Assembly: GCA_029210725.1 (NCBI GenBank) | Contig: JARGFM010000007.1 | Span: forward strand, 1-64,000 | Source: Bacteroidales bacterium | GTDB lineage: Bacteria > Bacteroidota > Bacteroidia > Bacteroidales > GCA-2748055 | DNA length: 64,000 nt | Direction of reading: 5' to 3' | Shown here: positions 1-6,982 of the stretch, one piece after another | Layout of the letters: each line of letters begins with the position of its first letter | Position numbering within the stretch: the stretch's first letter is position 1 | Notes under the pieces: model-generated | Told to the model about the DNA's origin: nothing | The model's input: only the letters and a program-made list of their open reading frames with translations | The model's database searches: none | Position numbers and translations under genes: made by a program

Positions 1-266
1 GTTTTGTTGCTGCCTATGAAGAAGCATTGCGTCAGTTGGAGGTCCTGGCTCAAAAAGGATTCACTGCGCCCGGTGAAATGGCAATCAGGTATATGATGGT
101 GGATCAGCCGGATAAAGCCATGGATTGGATCGAAAAGGGCTTTGAAGTGCGCGATCCTGTTATGCCTTATATAACGACGCAGATGTTTTTTCTCGATCCA
201 TTATTCGACAACCCTAGGTTCATTGAAATTGTTCAGAAAATGAACCTGCCTCTGCCGGAGGTATAA
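1..266 (+). CDS. TPR-type protein, C-terminal fragment
   Basis: The reading frame is open from base 3 at the left edge to the stop at 264-266, so only the last 87 or so residues are present. The visible part contains a helix-turn-helix pair of tetratricopeptide type (an AIRYMMVDQPDKAMDWIEKGF stretch split around the DKA turn) followed by a LDPLFDNPRF motif. This tail is common at the C-terminus of TPR modules attached to adenylate cyclase, kinase or winged-helix domains in many bacteria (family knowledge). The N-terminal effector domain lies outside the window, so the function of the whole protein cannot be told. It is followed by about 160 bases without a recognisable signal before the lipoprotein gene. 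Confidence 0.6.
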   Translation, partial: FVAAYEEALRQLEVLAQKGFTAPGEMAIRYMMVDQPDKAMDWIEKGFEVRDPVMPYITTQMFFLDPLFDNPRFIEIVQKMNLPLPEV

Positions 267-426
267 AGGAGATCAAAAATCAGGTGGGCTTGGATTCCAA
301 TATGACAACCAGGGCAATTGGATGCATTCTGCCAACAAGTATGGCCAGGTACATTCCGCCTCATTTAGAAGAAACAGGCTGGTAAAAGCAACCAAAACAA
401 GAACACAGGCATCTTCTGTAAAACTG

Positions 427-879
427 ATGATAATGAAACGGACCCTGTTAAAGAAGTACAATACCTTAATAAGCTTGCTGTTATCCATACTGGGTTTTGG
501 GGCGGCCTGCAGTTTAACTGGCTGTGAGTATGGTCCGCTCGCTGTAGAATACGGGACTCCGCATGCGTTTTTTAAAGTAAACGGGAATGTCAAGTCGGAG
601 ATGACTTCCACCAATTTGCCAAACATAAGGGTGGTTTTGGGGGTGGACACAGCTTACACCGATGAACAGGGTAACTACCAGGTTGGAACCATGGATTTTC
701 CTGATGACCAGGCTTATCTGGTAGAGTTTAAAGATATTGACGGCGGAAGCAACGGAGCCTATCAGCCCCTGGATACGATCGTCGAATTTATTGATCCTGA
801 ATTTACAGGGGGCTCCGGAGGATGGGATCAGGGAGAGACGGAAAAAGAGTTACATGTGAAACTCAGGGACACAGAATGA
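427..879 (+). CDS. Radical SAM-associated putative lipoprotein (TIGR04134-like)
   Basis: A 150-residue protein, starting at ATG 427 (or ATG 433, two codons later). It begins with basic residues, then a hydrophobic segment ending in a lipobox SLTGC, so it should be exported, lipid-modified and held in the envelope. The mature part has a VNGNV...NIRVVL...AYTDEQGNYQV pattern, like a small carboxypeptidase-regulatory-type beta domain, and ends in a Gly-rich GGSGGW stretch plus an acidic tail. Its stop overlaps the start of the next gene (ATGA at 876-879), so the two are translationally coupled. Lipoproteins of this shape paired with a radical SAM/SPASM enzyme are catalogued in Bacteroidota as TIGR04134/TIGR04133. 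What the enzyme does to the lipoprotein, if anything, is not known to me. A longer frame open from 322 has no signal sequence at its start, so the 427 start is preferred. Confidence 0.8.
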   Translation: MIMKRTLLKKYNTLISLLLSILGFGAACSLTGCEYGPLAVEYGTPHAFFKVNGNVKSEMTSTNLPNIRVVLGVDTAYTDEQGNYQVGTMDFPDDQAYLVEFKDIDGGSNGAYQPLDTIVEFIDPEFTGGSGGWDQGETEKELHVKLRDTE

Positions 880-1967
880 GCGTCAGGAATATCCCGTTTA
901 AAAAAAAGCTTGCATTAAAACTTCATAAGCGGTATCGCGCGAATGAAATAAAGATTCATGAACTGAGTTACATTTTTTGGGAATGTACACTGCGATGTAA
1001 TTTGAATTGTATTCACTGCGGTAGCGATTGTATGAAAGACTCCTCTCTTAAAGACATGCCCAGGGAGGATTTCTTTAAAGCACTGGACGACATAAGCCCT
1101 GTAGTTACACCCCATAAAACAATGATTGTTTTAACAGGAGGAGAACCTATTTTAAGGAAAGATATCTCCGAGATTGGGACAGAACTATATAACAGGGGCT
1201 TTCCCTGGGGCTTAGTTTCCAATGGCATGGGCATGCAAAAGCCCATGATTGAGAAACTGCTTCGATCAGGAATCCGGGCAATGACCATCAGTCTGGATGG
1301 CCTGGAAGAATCACATAACTGGCTTCGTGGCAATCAAAAAAGTTTTAAGCATGCCATTAATGCCCTAAGCCTTTTAAGGAATACAGAAGGCCTGCGATAC
1401 GATGTGGTGACCTGTGCTCATCAGAAAAATATCAATGAACTGCCTGAACTTTATGATTTATTGGTAAACCTGGGCTTAAAGGAGTGGAGGATCTTCACGG
1501 TATTTCCAATTGGCAGGGCAAAACAACAAAAAGAGCTTCAATTGGACCCAGGGGAGTTTAAGGGCCTGTTTGATTTCATAGAAAAAGTCCGGAAAGACGG
1601 AAAAATAAAGCTCAACTACGGTTGCGAGGGCTTTTTAGGTAATTATGAAGGCCGGGTGAGAGATAATTTCTTTTTCTGCCGGGCAGGTATTAATGTGGCT
1701 TCGATCCTGGCAGATGGTTCCATTTCTGCATGTCCGAATCTGCGGGATAATTTCATTCAGGGTAATATTTACAAAGATAGTTTCAGAGAGGTCTGGCTTA
1801 ACAAATATTCGATATACAGAGATAGAAGCTGGACCAGGACAGGAGTTTGCGGGGATTGTGAGTTCTTTGCTTACTGTGAAGGAAATGGGATGCATTTGAG
1901 AGATGAAAAATCCGGTGAATTGTTATTTTGCCATTTAGAAAGAATGGAGCAAGGAGAACGGTCCTGA
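876..1967 (+). CDS. Radical SAM/SPASM enzyme paired with lipoprotein (TIGR04133-like)
   Basis: A 363-residue enzyme. The radical SAM CX3CX2C motif is CNLNCIHC at residues 41-48 and should bind the 4Fe-4S cluster that cleaves S-adenosylmethionine. A GGEP motif follows about 40 residues later, and a VSNG strand and SLDG strand complete the TIM-barrel signatures. The C-terminal 90 residues carry a SPASM-type set of cysteines (CRAG, ACPN, CGDC, YCEGN, FCHL) for auxiliary clusters, as in enzymes that modify ribosomal peptides. ATG 876 overlaps the lipoprotein stop, so an operon with that gene is clear. The obvious inference is that the lipoprotein is the substrate or partner, but the sequence alone does not show it. 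The DNA here is more A-rich than the genes to the right. Confidence 0.85.
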   Translation: MSVRNIPFKKKLALKLHKRYRANEIKIHELSYIFWECTLRCNLNCIHCGSDCMKDSSLKDMPREDFFKALDDISPVVTPHKTMIVLTGGEPILRKDISEIGTELYNRGFPWGLVSNGMGMQKPMIEKLLRSGIRAMTISLDGLEESHNWLRGNQKSFKHAINALSLLRNTEGLRYDVVTCAHQKNINELPELYDLLVNLGLKEWRIFTVFPIGRAKQQKELQLDPGEFKGLFDFIEKVRKDGKIKLNYGCEGFLGNYEGRVRDNFFFCRAGINVASILADGSISACPNLRDNFIQGNIYKDSFREVWLNKYSIYRDRSWTRTGVCGDCEFFAYCEGNGMHLRDEKSGELLFCHLERMEQGERS

Positions 1968-2036
1968 GTTTAAATTGCTGCAGATTCACTTCAGACGGTT
2001 GTCGGTTCACCTAAGATCCCTGTAAACGGGCCTCGC

Positions 2037-2417
2037 TTATTTGAGCATCACCATCAGGGTGCCTGTGATGTAGGCCGCCACCCACCAGATGTAGGCAATG
2101 CGGGAATAGAGATGCACCGGCCTGCTAACCTGTTCTTCGGGGCCCTTCTTCATGCGGAATCTCCAGAGCAGAACCGCATCGATAACCATAGCGGTCAGGG
2201 AGGAGTATCCCAGGATGCCATGCAGGGTGAAGGGACTGTTTTCGGAGACGATGATCATCATGGTGGTGGCGCAAACATCCAGGATCACTCCCAGGGTCAG
2301 AAACAAAAGTACCAGGTTGATGACCTTTCTTTTTCTCTGTTCGGTCAGGATGGCAATGGAATAGGAAATCAGGGCCAGGGTAACAACGGTTGCGGCAATC
2401 TTGGCAAGTGGTAGCAT
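2037..2417 (-). CDS. HsmA/TIGR03987-family small membrane protein
   Basis: A 126-residue protein with four hydrophobic segments (about residues 5-25, 33-57, 63-85 and 103-124) and short loops. The arrangement and the motif TLGVILDVCATTMM followed by HGILGYSSL resemble the TIGR03987 family, which includes the heme-responsive membrane protein HsmA. The gene starts 35 bases after the stop of the HmuY-like gene 2453-3472 on the same strand and is probably the last gene of that operon. This context supports a heme-related role, perhaps heme tolerance or handling in the inner membrane. The family match is from pattern memory; the function is an inference. Confidence 0.6.
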   Translation of the reverse strand: MLPLAKIAATVVTLALISYSIAILTEQRKRKVINLVLLFLTLGVILDVCATTMMIIVSENSPFTLHGILGYSSLTAMVIDAVLLWRFRMKKGPEEQVSRPVHLYSRIAYIWWVAAYITGTLMVMLK

Positions 2418-2452
2418 AGAGTTTAAAGAGTTAGTGAGAGAATCAAAAAGGA

Positions 2453-3472
2453 TTATCCGGGGCTTAATCGGGCAAATTCGAAGGACGGACAGCCTTTTAC
2501 ACCGGATTTATTAAAATAACTTTTAAAGCGGAGTTTATACAGTTCATTATTTGCATCTCTGACCAGGTAGGTGTAGCCCGGCCGGACTTTATATTCTGCA
2601 GAGTTGCTGGCCTCATCCACCTCCACCGATTTCCAGTCGTGGCCAATGGCATCCAGAGCGGAGGAGAAGGGCATCTGAATGGCCAGTGCGTAGTTAATAT
2701 CCAGAAAATGCACCAGGGTGTCCAGGGCAGCCTCCACCCCGTTTGGATTAAGCAGGACTCCTCTTACATAATAAGGAGTGGGCACCCCATCGTCGGTAAA
2801 CAGGATGGTATAATATTGCTGGAACAGAAGGTCCCAGGCCTCCTTTTCCGGCTCAAGCTGGATTGTGCTGTTGCTTTCCAGGGAGAACTGGCTATAATTG
2901 TAACGCGCATCCTTTAACACCTCTATGGTATCCGGATCGCTTCCGCCGGGCTCATCGATCAGAAAGCGGTAGGCGGACTCACTTACAGAGATGAATTGCA
3001 CCTTCCTGGCCAGCTTATAGGCGATCCCGTCGTATTTCCCCAGCAGGTAGACCTCGTTTGTGTAAGTGGGAATGCCTTCCTCAAAACGGACCCAGCTGCC
3101 CACCGCGGTGGAATCGGGGTTCCCGTCGGACCGGTCGGCTCTCCATACATGCCCCGGATCGGATGTGTAAACGGCTTCCAAATCCGTGGATCCTGTCCGG
3201 GCGATCCCCCAGAAATCCGAGGAATTGATCCGGATGTGGGTCCCCGTATCGGCACACTCGAAAGACAGGACCCAGTCGCTGTTCGCATTTTCAGAAACAA
3301 TGCTGCCCGTACTCAGATCCACATATACCTGGTAGTCGTAAATGGAGTTCTGCAGGCTCAGGGTATCCACCCCCTCGGGCAAATTATAGGGGGGTACCGC
3401 CTCGTCTTCTTCAAAACAGGAGACGCTTCCCAGAGCCAGTATTATCCATATGCCAAAAACGCTCCACTTCAT
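2453..3472 (-). CDS. HmuY-family heme-binding lipoprotein (downstream copy)
   Basis: A 339-residue exported lipoprotein: a short hydrophobic signal ends in SVSC, with an acidic stretch right after the cysteine as expected for surface lipoproteins. Two copies of an HmuY-like strand pattern are visible: tyrosine-rich start, then DWVLSF near residue 70 and AWDLLF near residue 220. HmuY proteins bind heme outside the cell and deliver it to a TonB receptor (known for Porphyromonas). This protein is longer than classical HmuY (about 216 residues), because of the extra module. The start ATG is preceded by AGGAAAGG, a good ribosome binding site. It follows the TonB receptor stop by 6 bases. Confidence 0.75.
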   Translation of the reverse strand: MKWSVFGIWIILALGSVSCFEEDEAVPPYNLPEGVDTLSLQNSIYDYQVYVDLSTGSIVSENANSDWVLSFECADTGTHIRINSSDFWGIARTGSTDLEAVYTSDPGHVWRADRSDGNPDSTAVGSWVRFEEGIPTYTNEVYLLGKYDGIAYKLARKVQFISVSESAYRFLIDEPGGSDPDTIEVLKDARYNYSQFSLESNSTIQLEPEKEAWDLLFQQYYTILFTDDGVPTPYYVRGVLLNPNGVEAALDTLVHFLDINYALAIQMPFSSALDAIGHDWKSVEVDEASNSAEYKVRPGYTYLVRDANNELYKLRFKSYFNKSGVKGCPSFEFARLSPG

Positions 3473-3478
3473 CCTTTC

Positions 3479-5725
3479 CTACTTGTCAAACCGCTTAAAT
3501 GCATAGCTGGCCTTCAGGAAGAAGGTGCGGCCCCAGTTCATCAGGGCACTGCCATCCCCGCCTCCTGAATGGACTCCCCCGCCTCCCGAAGAGGTGATCG
3601 ATTTATTATCAAAAATATTCTTCACCCCGCTGGTCAGGCGGACGGCCCCGTTGTAGAGGGGAACGCTCAGGGTGGCATCCAGATTGTGATAGGCATCCAG
3701 GTAGCTCAGCGACACATCGTAAATCTCCCCGGTCTCCATATCCATGGACCCTACGTACCTGCTGTACCGGTCGCTGTATTTATAGAAAAACGACAGTTCA
3801 AAGCGGTACTTCACATTCTTGTATTTCAGATTTGCCGTATAATCGGTGCTCTGGGTGAATTCGCTGGTATTGATGATGCTCGACAGCTTGTTATGGAATA
3901 CGCCCGTATTCACCGTTAATCTGGGGTGAAGCCTGTAGGTGAGGCTGGAAGAGAATCCTTTGGAGATCATGGCCCCGGCCGGCACGTTAAAATAGACGGC
4001 CGAGGTGGCATCATCCGGATCGTAGAGCAGTTCGATCTTATTATCTATCTTATTGTAATACAGGTTGGTGGAACTGCTCAGCTGGTGGCTTTTGGAGCCC
4101 AGGTTCAGATCCATCCAGAGATTGAAATTATTGCCGGTCTCCGCCTCCAGGTCCGGGTTCCCCAGGATATTATGATTAATGTCCTGGAAGTTCAGGTAGA
4201 GCTCCTTGATGGAAGGGGCCCGGAAACCCTTGGCGTAAGATCCTCTCAGGCTCATTACTTTCAGGAGGTCCCACTTCACATTCAGGGAGTAGACCAGGGG
4301 CGCATCGAACTTGAAATTATAGATGTACCGAAATCCGGGCTGCAGGTTGAACTTATCGAAGGGGAGGAGGTTCATGCTGAGGAAAGCCGCCACATCGCCC
4401 AGGCTTTCGGTCTCAATGAGCCGTTTGCTGACCGCCGTCTCGTAGTTCACCTCGTAGCCTCCCTGAAAGGTGATCCACTCCAGTTCCTCATTGCTGTAGG
4501 TCCCCCGGCTGAAATAGTTCCGGAAGGTGGTGGTGTCATGGGCCGACGGAAAGGGAAGCAGGGTCTTCTCCAGGTTCACCAGGTCGTTCAGGTAGCTTAT
4601 TTTGGATTTCCGGTAAGTGTAATAGGCCCCCGATACCTTCAGGTATTGTTTCTCACCCAGCATTCTGTTCAGGTCCAGCTTGGTATCCCATCGTTTGGTA
4701 AAATGATAATAGTCGAAGGCTCCCTCGTAGTTCAGATCCGGATTCAGATGCCCCTTGTCCCGCAATTCTTCGTCAAAGTAACTGGCCGAGAGTTTTGCCT
4801 TCCATTTCTTCAGGGTCAGGGCATAATACCCTTCCAGGTTGTACTGGACTTTGGGGTTCCACTCCTTGGCCCTGGAGGTATCCGCCTCCGAATATCCGCC
4901 GAAAAAATACCTGCCCATGGAAAGTCCGACAGCGTTTTTTCCCGTATTGATGGAAAAATTACCATCCACATCATAGACCCCCACGCTTTCGTAGTAGCCT
5001 TCTGCTCCTGCCGTTAAACTCTTGCGCTTGTTCTCCCTGGTAATAATGTTGATCACCCCGGCCATGGCATTGCTGCCATAGACCACCGACATGGGTCCCT
5101 CCACGATCTCAATGTGATCGATGGAAGAGACATTGATCTGCGAAAGGTCCAGGATGCCGTTCTGTCTTCCCACCACGGGGACCCCGTCCACCAGAATCTT
5201 TACATGTTCGCCTCCGAGGCCCTGGATCCTTACGGTCGATCCCAGGGCGGCATCCCGTTCATAGGAGAAATTCAGCTCGTTGGAGATCAGCTCCGACAAA
5301 TTCGTCGCTCCCTTTTTCTCCACGATACTGTTATCGATCACCTTGACTTTATAGATGGATTGATCGATCCGCCTGGGTGAAAACTGGGCCGTGACCACCA
5401 CCTCGTCAAAATCAACGGTGGAGGGTTTCAGGTAGAGATTACCGGAGCTACCCGGACCGATGGTATCGATTAAAGTCTGGTATCCGATGAACGAAACGGA
5501 GATCAGAGATCTTTTACTGACACCGTTTTCAACGACCCCGTTTCTATCCGTAAGGCTGTAGGAAGTGCTTTCCTTATCCAGGCTCTCAAAACAAACATGG
5601 GCATTGGGAAGTGTGTTTCCCGTCTCCTTGTCAATGATCACAAGCTTCGACTGCGAAAACACCGCGCAATAACTACACAAAGCAAGGACTACCGTGGTAA
5701 AAATGGCTTTCTTTCCAATGCCCAT
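3479..5725 (-). CDS. TonB-dependent outer-membrane receptor, HmuR-like (heme)
   Basis: A 748-residue receptor. A signal peptide (residues 1-24, ending VFSQ) is followed by a carboxypeptidase-like beta-sandwich (about 25-100), a plug domain (about 110-225, with the IRIQGLGG-type and VVYGSNAMAGVINI motifs) and a beta-barrel to the end. Around residues 500-525 the barrel has a GFRAPS stretch and a GNPDLEAE stretch, the FRAP/NPDL boxes typical of heme receptors. Flanking HmuY-like genes point to heme or heme-protein uptake across the outer membrane, energised by TonB. ATG 5725 is chosen over an upstream TTG at 5734. The gene starts 11 bases after the stop of the preceding HmuY-like gene. The substrate could still be another iron porphyrin or a siderophore. 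Confidence 0.85.
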   Translation of the reverse strand: MGIGKKAIFTTVVLALCSYCAVFSQSKLVIIDKETGNTLPNAHVCFESLDKESTSYSLTDRNGVVENGVSKRSLISVSFIGYQTLIDTIGPGSSGNLYLKPSTVDFDEVVVTAQFSPRRIDQSIYKVKVIDNSIVEKKGATNLSELISNELNFSYERDAALGSTVRIQGLGGEHVKILVDGVPVVGRQNGILDLSQINVSSIDHIEIVEGPMSVVYGSNAMAGVINIITRENKRKSLTAGAEGYYESVGVYDVDGNFSINTGKNAVGLSMGRYFFGGYSEADTSRAKEWNPKVQYNLEGYYALTLKKWKAKLSASYFDEELRDKGHLNPDLNYEGAFDYYHFTKRWDTKLDLNRMLGEKQYLKVSGAYYTYRKSKISYLNDLVNLEKTLLPFPSAHDTTTFRNYFSRGTYSNEELEWITFQGGYEVNYETAVSKRLIETESLGDVAAFLSMNLLPFDKFNLQPGFRYIYNFKFDAPLVYSLNVKWDLLKVMSLRGSYAKGFRAPSIKELYLNFQDINHNILGNPDLEAETGNNFNLWMDLNLGSKSHQLSSSTNLYYNKIDNKIELLYDPDDATSAVYFNVPAGAMISKGFSSSLTYRLHPRLTVNTGVFHNKLSSIINTSEFTQSTDYTANLKYKNVKYRFELSFFYKYSDRYSRYVGSMDMETGEIYDVSLSYLDAYHNLDATLSVPLYNGAVRLTSGVKNIFDNKSITSSGGGGVHSGGGDGSALMNWGRTFFLKASYAFKRFDK

Positions 5726-5736
5726 GAAATCCAACC

Positions 5737-6711
5737 TTAATCCAGCTTCTCTTTATCAAAGACGATCTTACCGGAGGTGCTGCCGTCGGTACCGGTAAAA
5801 GTAATCTTATAGATTTCCTCCCCACGCTTCACGAAATAGCAAAGGTCCGGTTCAATGACATAAGTGAAAGTACCCATATCAAAACTCTTCCAGTCGGAAC
5901 CGATGACAGAGATATGAGTGCTGAATTCCGCAGTCGCCGCATCGGCCAGTCCCGGATCCGTATCCCTGACTTCCGCGGTCTCCAGATCCATGTTGGTCAG
6001 TACCCCCGTGACATTGTAGGGAATGGATTCATCCCAGTACTTGGTAAACAGGAGGTCCCATGAATCGGATTCCGGTTCTATATCGATGATCCCGCCACCT
6101 GTCAGCGAGTAATAAATAAAATTTTTAGCCGTATAAGAACTGCAGGAAATTTCAGCCGTCTCCCCGGCTGCTTCCAGTCCGCCGTATTTGATGCTAAAGG
6201 AGTTGGTCATGGCGGCGCGTTTCTCGATAAATAGTTTCATCAGGTCGCCGTCGCTGTTCCGGATAATAAACAGGGAGTCGCCCAGCACGTCGTGGGTCTG
6301 GGTGTTATACACGCCCCAGCCGTAGTCGGGATGGCCCAGGTCGTTCCGGTCAAAGGCTCCGTAATACCAGGAAGTGTCGGAATTAAACATGGGGGGCCAC
6401 TGAGAGAGACCCGTGGTATCGATGTTATCCCAGGCAGTATGGTCCCCATTGGGATAGGTATAAAGTTCCACCCCGTAACCTTCATTGATCAGTATGGTCG
6501 AGCTCATGGGGTTGGTCGAGAAGGCAATATCCCAGGCAGAGCGAGGAGAAGTCTTTACAATGCCGTTCTCCAGGCTGTAATAGACTTCGTCGGCATAGCC
6601 GGCACCCATGCTGATGGAATCGGCCAGGCTTACGGGCGGATCGGGTTCAATGGTATTATCGCAGGAGCTTATAATAAATAAGGCAAGCAACAGGTATAAC
6701 AAATTTTTCAT
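5737..6711 (-). CDS. HmuY-family heme-binding lipoprotein (first gene of operon)
   Basis: A 324-residue lipoprotein with signal ending in FIISSC. It has two HmuY-like modules: VYYSLENG...AWDIAF near residues 45-70 and FIYYSLTGG...SWDLLF near residues 190-215. It belongs to the same family as 2453-3472 but the two have diverged strongly. It is the first gene of a four-gene run on the minus strand (HmuY-like, TonB receptor, HmuY-like, HsmA-like). ATG 6711 is chosen because it directly precedes the hydrophobic core; an upstream in-frame start at 6762 would add 17 non-signal residues. Expected role: capture of heme at the cell surface and hand-over to the receptor. Iron-dependent control is likely, but no Fur box was recognised. 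Confidence 0.75.
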   Translation of the reverse strand: MKNLLYLLLALFIISSCDNTIEPDPPVSLADSISMGAGYADEVYYSLENGIVKTSPRSAWDIAFSTNPMSSTILINEGYGVELYTYPNGDHTAWDNIDTTGLSQWPPMFNSDTSWYYGAFDRNDLGHPDYGWGVYNTQTHDVLGDSLFIIRNSDGDLMKLFIEKRAAMTNSFSIKYGGLEAAGETAEISCSSYTAKNFIYYSLTGGGIIDIEPESDSWDLLFTKYWDESIPYNVTGVLTNMDLETAEVRDTDPGLADAATAEFSTHISVIGSDWKSFDMGTFTYVIEPDLCYFVKRGEEIYKITFTGTDGSTSGKIVFDKEKLD

Positions 6712-6759
6712 TTTTCTTATTTTAGAAAGTTGTTTTATAGAAAACAATAGAATCCCGGG

Positions 6760-6767
6760 CAAACATA
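6760..6767 (-). promoter_or_regulatory. Possible -7 box (TATGTTTG) of the heme operon
   Basis: On the minus strand the octamer TATGTTTG fits the Bacteroidota -7 consensus TAnnTTTG and would start transcription about 42 bases before ATG 6711. No good -33 TTTG was found at the usual distance, so this is weak. The rest of 6768-6982 shows no clear gene or repeat. Confidence 0.25.
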
Positions 6768-6982
6768 ACTTTCAATTCTGTAGAAATTCTGTAGCTAATC
6801 CACTGAAACGGGAGCTTCCGGGGCAGGAAATATGTTCTAAAATATGCTTTGCTGGGGATAGCAGCCGGCCCTTTCTTATCCGGAATGTGTAATTCTCAAA
6901 TTTAGAGGCAGTTAACGAAAGGAAAAATTCGGGAGAACTTTTATTTATTCCAAATCCATATTAGCCCCTGGTGGTAAAAAGC

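Noticed and set aside
1-2000. Horizontal transfer of the radical SAM region based on its A-rich codons
   Set aside because: The shift is visible by eye but was not measured, and no transfer marks such as repeats, tRNA or integrase are present.
3926-5017. Long open frame (363 codons) on the plus strand inside the TonB receptor gene
   Set aside because: It is antisense to a clear receptor, has low-complexity Val/Ile/Gly-rich translation without motifs, and follows from the codon bias of the real gene.
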